Program-made: the position numbers and the translations under genes
Shown here: piece by piece, positions 1 to 9,495 of the stretch
Numbering within the stretch: the first letter of the stretch is position 1
Layout: each line of letters begins with the position of its first letter
Assembly (NCBI RefSeq): GCF_009909155.2
Contig: NZ_JAAAPM020000034.1
Coordinates: 1 to 34,596, forward strand
DNA length: 34,596 nucleotides
DNA from: Flavobacterium undicola
Lineage (GTDB): Bacteria; Bacteroidota; Bacteroidia; Flavobacteriales; Flavobacteriaceae
Direction of reading: 5' to 3'
The notes under the pieces: model-generated
Told to the model about the DNA's origin: nothing
What the model saw: only the letters and a program-made list of their open reading frames with translations
Databases searched by the model: none

Positions 1-117
1 TGTTTTAGGATAAACCGTTCTCAATTTAAAACAAGTATTTTTCATAAATCCATAGAAAGAATGGTGAATGCAAAACCGATTTATCAAAAAAACATAAAAC
101 AGATATTAAGTGTATAA
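1..117 (+). CDS. C-terminal 38 residues of an upstream gene (possibly a LytTR-type regulator)
   Basis: An open frame runs in from the left edge and stops at TAA 115-117, 17 bases before the next start. The residues begin CFRINRSQF, which recalls the [FV]xRxxRSxxVN region of LytTR DNA-binding domains, but only 38 residues are present and the resemblance is weak. It could equally be chance coding or the end of another regulator. The short gap to the amidohydrolase would allow co-transcription. Confidence 0.4.
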   Translation, partial: CFRINRSQFKTSIFHKSIERMVNAKPIYQKNIKQILSV

Positions 118-134
118 CTCAATAAAATTTTATT

Positions 135-1937
135 ATGAAAAAACTAATAGTATTACTCATTGCAATTTTGTTTGCAAATATGTTGAATGCGCAGTCTAAA
201 GGCGATTTTATCGGTGCTGACCTGATTGTATTTAATGCAAAAATTACCACTGGAAGTCTCTCACAACCGGAAGCTTCTGCACTGGCTGTAAAAAGAGGTC
301 GAATCTATGCTGTAGGCACTGATGCTGAGATACTCAATCTGAAAGACAACAACACTAAATTGATTGATGCAGACCAAAGGCGCTTGATACCTGGTTTAAA
401 TGATGCACATATACATGTACTAAATGAAAAGGGTTACAACTATACTGTAAGATGGGAAGGTGTACCAACATTACAACGGGCATTGGAGATGCTGAGCGAG
501 CAGGCAAAACGAACCCCCGAAGGTCAATGGGTAAAAGTGATTGGTGGCTGGTCGCCATACCAATTTAAGGAAAACCGCCTACCAACAATTGAGGAGATAA
601 AAAAAGCGGTACCAAACAGACCGGTGATTGTGCAGTATGCCTATAATCGCGCATTTTTAAATGAACTGGCCATGAAAGCTTTCGGAGTTGGAACCGACCG
701 CTTTCCAGCATTTCCGGGTACAGTATTCGAAAAAGACAAAAAAGGAAATTATACAGGAGTTGTACAAGGCTACACTTTGCTCTTTATTGCATTGGAATTT
801 ATGGTTCCTCAACCTACTTTTGAAGAGCAAGTAAGTTCATTAACTCATGCCATTAATGACTTGAACCGTTTTGGAATCACTTCGATTGTCGATGCAGTAG
901 GTTTGAATCCCTATCCCCAGGGTCATACTCAGATAGCGCTATTGGCGAAGGAAAATCGTCTGAACATAAGGTTTCCTTTCATTGATGCACAATTTGGTGA
1001 TACCAGCAGCCCCAGTCTGGTAGATGCAGAAATTAACGCTATCACAAAAAAGGCTCCCATAAGTCCGGGAGAAAATATGCATCCAACAATGGCGCATGGT
1101 CATGAGTATGAAGGTGCAGGTGAATCGATCAGGTTGGAATTACATGACCACGAAAATTTTGACATGCCAGCCGTCATCATAGATAAGGATACAATGCGAC
1201 ATTATATTGAACAGGACATTTCCAAGCTAGTAAAGAAAAGAATCCCCTTTCGCATGCATATTAGTTACAACGAAAATATTACCCCTTTTCTGGATGCTTT
1301 GGAAAATATAAATCGAAAGATACCCTTCGACGGGTTACGCTGGGGTATTGAACATGCTGAAACTATCACTCCAGAGAATATTGCCAGAGTAAAAAAACTT
1401 GGTGGAGGTATCGCACTTGATATGAAAATGGCGATGCATGGTGATGGGTTTATCAAAACTTATGGACGTGAAAAAGCGTTGCAAACGCCGAGATTGAGAC
1501 AGTTGGTAGACAGCGGTGTACCTCTGGCTATGACAACGGATGCATTCAGGGCTTCCTCATACAATCCCTGGATAGGCATTAGCTGGATGACAACAGGAAA
1601 ATCTGTGTCGGGATCTGAAATATTGACGAAAGACAACCGTTTGACACGGGCTGAAGCTCTAAAACTAATCACCGTTGGACCAACATGGTTTGAACAACAG
1701 GAAAATGAGATGGGTAAAATTGTTCCGGGACATCTGGCAGATTTTGTATTGCTAAACAAAGATTACTTTTCTATACCGGATGACGAAATAAAAACTATTT
1801 CTTCTGTGTTGACTATTGTGGATGGCAGAGTGGTATTTGGTACAGGAAAGTACAGCAACTTAGCTCCCAAATTATCTGAGCCAATTCCATCGTGGTCGCC
1901 AATAAAGTATTTTGGGGGTTACTACATTGGAAATTAA
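135..1937 (+). CDS. secreted YtcJ-like amidohydrolase
   Basis: A 600-residue metal-dependent hydrolase of the amidohydrolase superfamily, YtcJ-like branch (TIM-barrel enzymes acting on amide or imide bonds; the substrate cannot be read from sequence). Residues 1-19 form a signal peptide (MKK, a hydrophobic core, then NA before Q20), with no lipobox cysteine, so a soluble periplasmic protein is expected. The metal-binding HxH is at H92/H94 in DAHIH, an IEHAE segment lies near residue 415, and the late Asp lies in TTDAF near residue 465. A C-terminal beta-sandwich segment (GHLADFVLL) closes the composite domain. The length fits the family. Two hairpin terminators follow, so it probably ends its own transcription unit. 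Confidence 0.9.
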   Translation: MKKLIVLLIAILFANMLNAQSKGDFIGADLIVFNAKITTGSLSQPEASALAVKRGRIYAVGTDAEILNLKDNNTKLIDADQRRLIPGLNDAHIHVLNEKGYNYTVRWEGVPTLQRALEMLSEQAKRTPEGQWVKVIGGWSPYQFKENRLPTIEEIKKAVPNRPVIVQYAYNRAFLNELAMKAFGVGTDRFPAFPGTVFEKDKKGNYTGVVQGYTLLFIALEFMVPQPTFEEQVSSLTHAINDLNRFGITSIVDAVGLNPYPQGHTQIALLAKENRLNIRFPFIDAQFGDTSSPSLVDAEINAITKKAPISPGENMHPTMAHGHEYEGAGESIRLELHDHENFDMPAVIIDKDTMRHYIEQDISKLVKKRIPFRMHISYNENITPFLDALENINRKIPFDGLRWGIEHAETITPENIARVKKLGGGIALDMKMAMHGDGFIKTYGREKALQTPRLRQLVDSGVPLAMTTDAFRASSYNPWIGISWMTTGKSVSGSEILTKDNRLTRAEALKLITVGPTWFEQQENEMGKIVPGHLADFVLLNKDYFSIPDDEIKTISSVLTIVDGRVVFGTGKYSNLAPKLSEPIPSWSPIKYFGGYYIGN

Positions 1938-2025
1938 TACTTAAAAATGCGGATATCCAATCATAGAAAAAGCAACCGCATTTGAAAATTTCGGTGAATT
2001 CAATCTCTGATAAATGTTTCTGACC

Positions 2026-2064
2026 AAAGCGACAAATAAGTAAACTATTATTTGTCGCTTTTTT
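2026..2064 (+). terminator. intrinsic terminator after the amidohydrolase
   Basis: Perfect 13-bp stem AAAGCGACAAATA (2026-2038) against TATTTGTCGCTTT (2049-2061) with a 10-base loop, running into a T tract at 2059-2064. It lies about 90 bases past the amidohydrolase stop. Confidence 0.8.
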
Positions 2065-2134
2065 CAGCTCTAATTATAGATCTGATGATGCTAATGTTAC
2101 CATATACTTTCGCTGCAGAATAATGCTATCAAAT

Positions 2135-2164
2135 AAAAACCGTTGACATTTATCAACGGTTTTT
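2135..2164 (+). terminator. second intrinsic terminator before the oxidoreductase run
   Basis: Perfect 12-bp stem AAAAACCGTTGA (2135-2146) against TCAACGGTTTTT (2153-2164) with a 6-base loop. A tracts on one side and T tracts on the other make it potentially bidirectional. With the hairpin at 2026-2064 it insulates the genes from 2246 onward, whose promoter should lie in 2165-2245. Confidence 0.7.
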
Positions 2165-2245
2165 ATTATCATATCTCATCGTTTTCTGATGCTGTTAAAT
2201 CGCAATTTTACTTGATAAATAATAATAAATATTAAACCTATTAGC

Positions 2246-3316
2246 ATGAAATTATTACAACCCTACAATATAGGAAATCTGAATTTTAAGAACAGTATAG
2301 TAATGTCGCCTATGACAAGAGCCCGTGGTGAGGAAACTAATGACCTGACTGTTTTGTACTATACTCAAAGAGCTAGCGCAGGATTAATTATTACTGAAGG
2401 TATAAATATATCAGAGCAAGCACTTGGAAGCCCATTTACACCAGGAATTTTTAATCCTAAGCAAATTGCAGGCTGGAAACAAGTAACCGATGCAGTTCAC
2501 CGAAACGGAGGGAAAATTTTTGCTCAACTTTGGCACACTGGACGCGTAGGACATTCTGCTGACAGAAACGGAGAACTTCCGGTTGCTCCGTCAGCTATAC
2601 CAATCACCGGACAGCAACATTTTTCTTCACAAGGCGCAAAAGACTATGAAACTCCAAGAGAACTCAGTACTGAAGAAATAAAGCAAGTGATACAAGACTA
2701 TAAACAAGCCGCTATAAACTCAATGGCTGCCGGCTTTGACGGTGTTGAACTACACGCCGCCACTGGCTACCTGCCAAATCAGTTTTTAGCAGAAAGTTCC
2801 AACCTACGCACCGACGAATATGGAGGCAGTATTGAAAATCGTAGTCGCTTTATTCTTGAAGTGATGCAGGAAATGACAACTGCTATTGGGAAAGATAAAG
2901 TAGGTATCAAATTATCGCCAAGCATCCCATATAATAGTATTTTGGAAAGCGAACCAGTTGCTGTTTATTCCTATTTGATAAAACAATTGAATCTGCTTCC
3001 GTTGGCGTATATCCATTTGATGAATGCGCTATATCTTCCTGAAAACTTAACGCAATATCCGAAAGATGTAATGGGTGTTCTTGGAATTTTGACGAACCAT
3101 CCCATCATAGCTAACGCAGGTTATGACAAGGAAAGTGGCGAGAAAGAACTCGAAAGAGGAATTGCAAAGATGGTTTCCTATGGCAAATTATTTATTTCCA
3201 ATCCTGACTTGCCAAAACGATTTGAAATCAACGCCGAACTCACCGAAGCTGATCAGATGACATTCTATGGTGGAGGTGAAAAAGGTTACACAGATTATAC
3301 TTCGTTACACAAATAA
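2246..3316 (+). CDS. old yellow enzyme family alkene reductase (NemA/OYE-like)
   Basis: A 356-residue FMN-dependent ene-reductase expected to reduce activated C=C bonds with NAD(P)H. The OYE barrel is complete: an N-terminal MSPMTRARG strand, AQLWHTGRVGH near residue 95, RTDEYGGSIENRSRF after residue 185, and the C-terminal NPDLP...TFYGGGEKGYTDY signature. Unusual points are visible. The substrate-binding pair normally HxxN (or HxxH) reads H170-A-A-T173. The usual (V)GIRLSP is GIKLSP, and the phosphate-binding FGR is YGK. FMN may still bind, but substrate anchoring would differ. It starts a run with the GMC oxidoreductase 42 bases downstream. Confidence 0.9.
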   Translation: MKLLQPYNIGNLNFKNSIVMSPMTRARGEETNDLTVLYYTQRASAGLIITEGINISEQALGSPFTPGIFNPKQIAGWKQVTDAVHRNGGKIFAQLWHTGRVGHSADRNGELPVAPSAIPITGQQHFSSQGAKDYETPRELSTEEIKQVIQDYKQAAINSMAAGFDGVELHAATGYLPNQFLAESSNLRTDEYGGSIENRSRFILEVMQEMTTAIGKDKVGIKLSPSIPYNSILESEPVAVYSYLIKQLNLLPLAYIHLMNALYLPENLTQYPKDVMGVLGILTNHPIIANAGYDKESGEKELERGIAKMVSYGKLFISNPDLPKRFEINAELTEADQMTFYGGGEKGYTDYTSLHK

Positions 3317-3358
3317 ACATACTCTTAGTTTTTTAAAAATCTAGTTAAAGTATATCCC

Positions 3359-4882
3359 ATGAATAATTTACAAAAATCAAATCAAGCTTATGACTTTATA
3401 GTAGTCGGAGGCGGTTCAGCGGGTGCGGTTATGGCATCACGCCTTAGCGAAAAAAGCAATCAAAATATTTTACTTATTGAAGGGGGAAAAGCATATTCTG
3501 CTTGGGATTATCCGAATGCAATTTCCAGTGCAGATAACCCCGGAGGTGATGTGGAGCATAACTGGGGATTTCAATCAGAACCTACTATTTATGGAAATAA
3601 AATGGATTTGCCACGAGGAAAAGTCTTGGGAGGAAGTTCTGCTATCAATGGTGCAGTTGCATTACGTGCAAGACCCCAAGATTTTAAAAACTGGAACCTT
3701 CCCGGATGGTCTTACGAAGAAATGCTTCCCTATTTTAAAAAATTGGAAACAAGTGATTCAGGAGATAAAGAGCTACATGGGTTTGACGGTCCTTTGCCAG
3801 TACGCCAATTACTTCGGACTGATTTAACATCTGTTCAGAGAGCATTTGTTGATGCAACAGTCAATATAGGCTACAATGCTATCCAAGATTTTGATGGTGC
3901 AGATGCCAATGGTGTTGGACCTTACCGAATGAATGTGGTAAATGGTGTTCGGGTAAATACTGGAATAGCATATCTCACCAATACTGTTCGTGAACGTAAA
4001 AACCTTACTATACTTTCACAATCTATTGTTGACCGTGTATTGTTCAAAGAAAAAAAAGCAATAGGAATTGTTTTGGCAAATGGAGATGAATTTTTCGCTA
4101 ATGAAATTATTCTTTCTGGTGGTACATATGGAAGTGCTGCTATATTGCTTCGGTCAGGAATTGGAGCAAAGAATGATTTAGAGCAATTGTCTATCCCGAT
4201 TATAGCCGATTTACCTGTAGGGAAAAATTTAAAAGACCATCCTTTTCATTATGCTGCTTTTGCACTGCATAAAGAAATGGTAGAAAGTAAGTCGCCACCA
4301 ATAGCTACAAAGTTGTGGACTTCAACATTCAAAGACAATGAAGCAGAATTAGACCTTCACATCACAGCTACTCATCTTTTACCGGATGAATATAGCCCTA
4401 CGAAAAGTGGATTTGTTTTGGGAGTTGCTATAACCACCCCTATTTCAAAAGGAAAAGTGTGGATTGATACCAAAGACCCCAACATACTTCCAAAAGTAGA
4501 TTTGAATTTTTTGGATGATAAAGAAGATACTAAACGAATGATTGAAGGAGCTAAAATTGCAAGACGTATTGCAGCAACTGCACCATTATCTGCATTTATT
4601 CATTCAGAAATTGCACCCGGTACATCAGTTGTAACAGATCATGAATTGGAAGAAGCTATCAAAAAAAATGTAGCAAGCTATGCTCATCCTACCACAAGTG
4701 CTCCAATGGGAGCTATAAATTCTAAAGAAGCAGTGGTTGATTTAGAAGGAAGAGTACATCACGTTGAATCACTTCGAGTAGTTGATGCATCTATTTTTCC
4801 AGATACTATTTCGGTGGCTACTAATGTAACGGTAATTGCAGTAGCAGAACGAATAGCTGATATTATATGCAAAACTTTATAA
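3359..4882 (+). CDS. GMC-family FAD-dependent oxidoreductase (choline dehydrogenase-like)
   Basis: A 507-residue glucose-methanol-choline oxidoreductase that would oxidise an alcohol using FAD. The N-terminal Rossmann motif IVVGGGSAGAVMASRL sits at residues 14-29, followed by the GMC signature LPRGKVLGGSSAINGAV near 82-98. The active-site histidine is probably H443 in SYAHPTTSAPMG, and the second C-terminal signature is VATNVTVIAVAERIAD. There is no signal peptide. It has the usual family length. Only 12 bases separate it from the next SDR gene, so the two dehydrogenases are very likely co-expressed in one oxidation/reduction pathway. Confidence 0.92.
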   Translation: MNNLQKSNQAYDFIVVGGGSAGAVMASRLSEKSNQNILLIEGGKAYSAWDYPNAISSADNPGGDVEHNWGFQSEPTIYGNKMDLPRGKVLGGSSAINGAVALRARPQDFKNWNLPGWSYEEMLPYFKKLETSDSGDKELHGFDGPLPVRQLLRTDLTSVQRAFVDATVNIGYNAIQDFDGADANGVGPYRMNVVNGVRVNTGIAYLTNTVRERKNLTILSQSIVDRVLFKEKKAIGIVLANGDEFFANEIILSGGTYGSAAILLRSGIGAKNDLEQLSIPIIADLPVGKNLKDHPFHYAAFALHKEMVESKSPPIATKLWTSTFKDNEAELDLHITATHLLPDEYSPTKSGFVLGVAITTPISKGKVWIDTKDPNILPKVDLNFLDDKEDTKRMIEGAKIARRIAATAPLSAFIHSEIAPGTSVVTDHELEEAIKKNVASYAHPTTSAPMGAINSKEAVVDLEGRVHHVESLRVVDASIFPDTISVATNVTVIAVAERIADIICKTL

Positions 4883-4894
4883 CCATATGAAATT

Positions 4895-5641
4895 ATGACA
4901 ACGTTAATAAAAAAAGTAGCACTGGTAACAGGTGCTGCAACGGGTATTGGTCGTGCTATTGCAATCCGTTTGGCAAAAGACGGAATTGCGGTAGCGGTTA
5001 ACTATGTGGGAGATTCAAAACAAGCAGATGAAGTAATTAATGAAATCAAACAAGCAGGCGGAACCGCAGTAGCATTTGAAGCAAACGTGAGTGTAGTTTC
5101 AGAAATTGTTCAATTGTTTGATGATGTAAGTAGTGAATTTGGCGGTATCGATATTGTAGTAGCTAATGCGGGAATTGCTGTTATGGGCATCCCAATAATT
5201 GACGTTACCGAAGCGGATTTTGACCGAATTAATGCTGTAAATTACAAGGGAACCTATTTTGTGTTGCAACAAGCAGCTAAACAAGTTAAGAACGGTGGGC
5301 GCATTATTCAAATATCTTCTACCAGTTCACTTTATCCGGCAGCAGGTCTTGGAATTTATGCGCCTAGCAAAGCCGCTGGTAAAGTGATTACAGAAATATT
5401 GGCACAAGAACTTGGTCATCGCCAAATATCAGTGAACAGTGTTTTTCCTGGACCAACAAGGACACCGCTAATGCAAAAAGAGGTTTCGAAAGAAGAAATG
5501 GAAAGAATTACGCAAAATATGAATCTAGGAAGAATGGGAGAACCAGAAGATATTGCCAATGTAGTTGCATTTCTTGCTGGCTCCGATGGAGCATGGATAA
5601 ATGGGCAGCAAATAATTGCAAATGGTGGAGGTCGGATATAA
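4895..5641 (+). CDS. SDR-family NAD(P)-dependent oxidoreductase (FabG-like)
   Basis: A 248-residue classical short-chain dehydrogenase/reductase. The nucleotide-binding TGAATGIGRAIA lies at residues 13-24, NAG near residue 90, the catalytic Ser in QISSTSS near 142, and Y155-x3-K159 in YAPSK. The C-terminal SDGAWINGQQIIANGG is typical of the family. A neutral residue environment after the second beta strand leaves the NADP/NAD preference open. It sits 12 bases after the GMC oxidoreductase and 38 before pirin. Confidence 0.93.
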   Translation: MTTLIKKVALVTGAATGIGRAIAIRLAKDGIAVAVNYVGDSKQADEVINEIKQAGGTAVAFEANVSVVSEIVQLFDDVSSEFGGIDIVVANAGIAVMGIPIIDVTEADFDRINAVNYKGTYFVLQQAAKQVKNGGRIIQISSTSSLYPAAGLGIYAPSKAAGKVITEILAQELGHRQISVNSVFPGPTRTPLMQKEVSKEEMERITQNMNLGRMGEPEDIANVVAFLAGSDGAWINGQQIIANGGGRI

Positions 5642-5679
5642 GTGTTACTGATTTAGTAATAAAAATAATCAATTTAAAA

Positions 5680-6555
5680 ATGAAAAAGCAAACAAGTTTC
5701 TCAACTAAAGGTAATAGAACAAACCTTGGACCTTTAAGCATCAATCGAATGTTACCAAATAGATACGCCAGCAAAGTGGGTCCTTTTGTGTTTCTCGATT
5801 ATATTGCTCCTGCCGTCAAAGAAATAATAAATAAAAATGGTATGGGCGCACATCCACATCGAGGAATTGCCACATTAACTTATATACTTCAAGGTGAAGA
5901 AGAACATTTTGATAGTGCCGGAAATTACGCCAAAATACATTCGGGTGGTGTACAATGGATGAAAGCAGGTACAGGAATAGTTCATGATGGAAATTTAAAT
6001 TACGATCCCGAAACAAATAGTAAAATTATTCAGGGATTTCAATTTTGGATTAATCTGCCTGCAAAAAATAAAGCAGAAAAACCAGCCCATTTAGCAATTC
6101 AAGCCAGCGAAGTACCTCAAAAAGCATTACCTAATGAAAGTGGATGGATAAAAGTGATTGTAGGTAATTATGAAGAATTAAGCTCAAAAATCCCTAATTA
6201 TTCCGAACAGTTTTTGTTACATATCCATTTGGAAGCAGGAAAACAATTTTCTATCAGTTTGAATGATAAAATAGAGGCTGCCGCTTTTTTAACTACTCAA
6301 AATGTAATCCTAAACGATGCTGAATTTGAAGCTGGAGAGTTTGTGGAATTTAGCAGAAAAGCGGGGGAAATTGAGATAAAAAACACGGCACAAACAACAG
6401 TTGATGTTCTATTATTTGGTGGAGAAGAATATACAGAACCTGTAATAGCTGAAGGTCCGTTTGTAATGAACAGTAAAAAAGAAATAGTCTTAGCTTATGA
6501 GGATTTTTACAACGGAAAATATGGGGAGATAAAAAACAAAAAAGGCAAAGCGTAA
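5680..6555 (+). CDS. pirin family bicupin protein
   Basis: A pirin-type bicupin of 291 residues. A longer in-frame reading from 5593 exists but its first 29 residues duplicate the SDR coding end in another frame and do not look like pirin; the ATG at 5680 gives the normal MKKQTSFSTKGNRTN... beginning, so I chose it. The first cupin has H58-P-H60-R-G, two of the expected metal ligands, and a third in GTGIVH102. The fourth ligand, a Glu two residues later in other pirins (HSE/HQE), is Gly104 here (HDG). Metal binding and quercetinase-type activity are therefore uncertain. It is probably co-transcribed with the upstream oxidoreductases. Confidence 0.9.
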   Translation: MKKQTSFSTKGNRTNLGPLSINRMLPNRYASKVGPFVFLDYIAPAVKEIINKNGMGAHPHRGIATLTYILQGEEEHFDSAGNYAKIHSGGVQWMKAGTGIVHDGNLNYDPETNSKIIQGFQFWINLPAKNKAEKPAHLAIQASEVPQKALPNESGWIKVIVGNYEELSSKIPNYSEQFLLHIHLEAGKQFSISLNDKIEAAAFLTTQNVILNDAEFEAGEFVEFSRKAGEIEIKNTAQTTVDVLLFGGEEYTEPVIAEGPFVMNSKKEIVLAYEDFYNGKYGEIKNKKGKA

Positions 6556-6724
6556 AAAGCAAAACAAGAATTTACTAAACAGAGTCAGAATCCTAAATTA
6601 AACATTAATAATTCTATCAACCTTTTGGACTACATTTGAAAAGATGTTCTTCAAGAAAAATCAATTACGGAATTGTTTAAATCAATCAAAAGATTAGGAA
6701 ATAGTATAATCATTAAATTAGTAT

Positions 6725-7714
6725 ATGACACTGAAATCATTTAATAGTAAATTGAAATTTGTAAAGCCTGATTGGAAAGGCAACGAGTTAAATAGTAAAG
6801 GTTTGTACACTAACTTGTATGGTGATGATATTAAGAAATTTAGTGATTTATGGCGTTGGATGTCAAATCCCAGACCACTTACAAAACTCAAAAAAGAACA
6901 AGTATCGCCTTTGAGTTGGAAACCTATAAACAATATTACAGATAAAAGTACAAATGGAATTATTCCTATTGGACACGCTTGCTTTATTATTGATTTAAAC
7001 AATATCCGTATATTAATTGACCCTGTTATTGCTCCCAACCGTTTTATGAAAAGATATACAGAAGTGCCTTTTCAGATAAAAGAGTTAGTTAATGTCGATT
7101 ATCTTTTACTTTCACATAATCATCGTGACCATATTGATAAAAACAGTGTTATTCAAATATGCAGGTATAATCCCGGAGCAATTATTTTAACCGGTTTAGA
7201 AATTGGAAAAATTTTAAAAGGATGGGGCATAAAAAATGAAATTCAGGAAGCAGGCTGGTATCAGCAATATAAAACGTCTGAAAACCTTGCTATTGACTAT
7301 TTACCCAACCAGCATTGGTCAAGACGATGGATAAGCGACACAAACTTAAACCTCTGGGGCTCGTTTATGATACAAGATAAAGTATCCCAAAAGAATATTT
7401 ACTTTGCTGGAGACAGTGGTTATGGCGCTCATTTCTCCGATATTGGCAATGACTACAACATAGATTTGGCATTGATAGGAATTGGAGCTTACGAGCCTCA
7501 ATGGTTTATGCATCCGGCACATACAGGACCAACAGATGCAATTAAAGCGTTCAAAGACTTGAAAGCAAAATATTGGATGCCTATGCATTACGGAACTTTT
7601 GACCTAAGTGATGAACCCGTTTATTATCCTGAAAAAATAGTAAGAGAACAACACCCGGAAGCTATTGAACATATAATTTGGATGCAGATTGGAGAAAAGA
7701 TAACTTCATTTTAA
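6725..7714 (+). CDS. metallo-beta-lactamase-fold hydrolase, NAPE-PLD/UlaG-like
   Basis: A 329-residue MBL-fold metal hydrolase. The zinc motif H131-N-H133-R-D135-H136 is intact in LLLSHNHRDHID, a further ligand Asp lies in FAGDSGYG, and the C-terminal MPMHYGTFDLSDEP resembles the MHWGTF-L-DEP ending of NAPE-PLD/YtnP-like proteins. No signal peptide is visible. The substrate is unknown; lactonase, phosphodiesterase or N-acyl lipid hydrolase are all possible in this family. It follows pirin after 169 bases of non-coding DNA in which I see no gene, so it may have its own promoter. Confidence 0.9.
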   Translation: MTLKSFNSKLKFVKPDWKGNELNSKGLYTNLYGDDIKKFSDLWRWMSNPRPLTKLKKEQVSPLSWKPINNITDKSTNGIIPIGHACFIIDLNNIRILIDPVIAPNRFMKRYTEVPFQIKELVNVDYLLLSHNHRDHIDKNSVIQICRYNPGAIILTGLEIGKILKGWGIKNEIQEAGWYQQYKTSENLAIDYLPNQHWSRRWISDTNLNLWGSFMIQDKVSQKNIYFAGDSGYGAHFSDIGNDYNIDLALIGIGAYEPQWFMHPAHTGPTDAIKAFKDLKAKYWMPMHYGTFDLSDEPVYYPEKIVREQHPEAIEHIIWMQIGEKITSF

Positions 7715-7777
7715 ATTATTTTTTTTTAGAAATAAAAACTTACGCATACTAAAATAAGACAAGGAAATTGCACATAG

Positions 7778-7963
7778 CAAGGTATTCCCAAAAGTTCTCA
7801 GACAAAAGTAATTGTAGGCAACTATAAAGAAATTGAAATAGACAATTTTACACCTGGCACAATTCGAAAAGCCTTTGATGGTGAAGATATCCTCAAAAAT
7901 TCATTGACCCAAACAGAACAGGCTAATTTCTCATTTTTTGATATTGGCGAACGCCATTTTTGA
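7778..7963 (+). pseudogene. start-less gene remnant
   Basis: A 61-codon open frame lies between an in-frame TAG (7775-7777) and TGA (7961-7963) with no ATG. The composition is protein-like: TKVIVGNYKEIE, then TPGTIRKAFDGEDILKNS, then NFSFFDIGERHF. KVIVGNY also occurs in the pirin protein 1.6 kb upstream, but the rest does not match pirin, so shared descent is doubtful. I do not recognise the family. It sits at the border between metabolic genes and accessory DNA, as expected of a gene cut by an insertion or deletion. Confidence 0.4.
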
Positions 7964-8007
7964 TTTTGCACCGGCAATCTAGTACCCTGCCTCTAGCCAT
8001 ATAATAT

Positions 8008-9495
8008 ATGAAACAAAAATATATTCTGGAAAACTATGATAAGATCCTAAAAGAAATCAAAAATCCAAAAATCATTTTCAGTAATGATTTAACACCTTTC
8101 TTAGAAAATTTCACTTCTGAAAGCTTCCTTATACACCAGATAGATTTTATAAAGCAAAGCGGTAAGACAAAATACGTTGTCAAAAAACCAATCCACAATC
8201 TGCATCCAAAAGTTAGAAAACTAAATTTCAAAGAAGCCAATATAGCTGAAGAATTTGAACCATTTATCCCTAAAATCCTTGATGAATTAAATATTCCCGG
8301 AACCCAAATCAATTTGCGTAGTTGCAACAAAAACGAAAATACTTTATACATTTTGCAGGAATGTGAAATCGATGATTTATCACAAGAAAAACGTTTCTTT
8401 CTATATTGTTACCATTCACTTAAAAATGAAAACTCAAAAATTAAGAAAATCAATAAAGAACGGGTATTCAAATTCAAATCAAAAGAACGCATCGAACAAT
8501 ACATTCATAGAAAACAGTATGCACTTGAAAATTTAGCCCATCGATTAATCAAAGAAATCAATCCCGTAAATTCATCAGACCTATATCAATTCTCTAATAA
8601 CTATGATAAAATTGATTGCCTGAAAATCACCTACATCTATCTTGAAAAATTACTTCGTTTCATTGAAAAAGAATATCGTAATTACCTCAACGTAAATATT
8701 CAAATCCCCTATCGTTCCACTTTGGTCAAAGAATTTGAAATTACCAACAAACTCAAAAAAGTCAAATCACGATTATTGGAAAGCAACATTAACGATCAGT
8801 TATTGAAATTGGCCTATGAGCCGTTATTAAAAATTGCAACAATAAACATACAGGAAAAGTTGACCTATTATGAATTCAATTATTGTTCAGAATTTATCCT
8901 GGCACTTTACAAACAAATCCATTTCGAAAGTATTTCTGAAGAAACAATCAAAGAATGTCTTTTCGATTTAAACTTCAATTCTACACAGTTTTTTGATAAT
9001 TTAACTAATGATATTTTGATTGAATTATCCAAACAGGAAAACAACATTCAAAAAATTGACATCCTTTATAGATTACTCAAAAATTACAATCAAAAACAAA
9101 CCCGGACTTTCATCAAATACAATGAAAATTTGCCTTCAATAAAAGAGCAAATCATCGGTTGGATTGAGGAAGAAATTGAATATTTATCCAAAAAAATGAA
9201 ATTGGATGCCAATCAATTTACTAATATTTCTAACAGCGAAGATAAAATCAAATTTCTCACAGGATTATCAGTAGCGCAGTTGAGTTACTTTTTCGCATTA
9301 CTTATCGAAACAGGAATAATAAAACATAAAAATCAAGCAGATATATTTCGTTTTATTTCAGAAAATTTCAAAACAGTAAATACAGATAAAATCTCAACAG
9401 ATAGCATAAAATCAAAATACTACAATGTTGAAGCGACGACAAAAAATGTTATCCGTGAAAAAATAATTGAATTACTCGGATTGACGAAATCTTAA
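8008..9495 (+). CDS. uncharacterised 495-aa protein with RteC-like C-terminus
   Basis: A charged, mostly helical protein without signal peptide, membrane segment or nucleotide-binding motif that I can see. The last 80 residues (LSVAQLSYFFALLIETGII, then QADIFRFISENFKT, then DSIKSKYYN) resemble the C-terminal region of RteC-type proteins carried on Bacteroidota conjugative elements, where RteC controls excision genes. The rest is not recognised. No other gene lies close on the same strand: the remnant before it is dead and the next + gene begins 570 bases on. A role as a regulator or structural protein of the resident mobile element is inference only. Confidence 0.6.
   Translation: MKQKYILENYDKILKEIKNPKIIFSNDLTPFLENFTSESFLIHQIDFIKQSGKTKYVVKKPIHNLHPKVRKLNFKEANIAEEFEPFIPKILDELNIPGTQINLRSCNKNENTLYILQECEIDDLSQEKRFFLYCYHSLKNENSKIKKINKERVFKFKSKERIEQYIHRKQYALENLAHRLIKEINPVNSSDLYQFSNNYDKIDCLKITYIYLEKLLRFIEKEYRNYLNVNIQIPYRSTLVKEFEITNKLKKVKSRLLESNINDQLLKLAYEPLLKIATINIQEKLTYYEFNYCSEFILALYKQIHFESISEETIKECLFDLNFNSTQFFDNLTNDILIELSKQENNIQKIDILYRLLKNYNQKQTRTFIKYNENLPSIKEQIIGWIEEEIEYLSKKMKLDANQFTNISNSEDKIKFLTGLSVAQLSYFFALLIETGIIKHKNQADIFRFISENFKTVNTDKISTDSIKSKYYNVEATTKNVIREKIIELLGLTKS

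Noticed and set aside
3423..3827. A 134-codon frame inside the GMC oxidoreductase
   Set aside because: It overlaps strongly supported coding in another frame and its product has no protein-like motif; a shadow.
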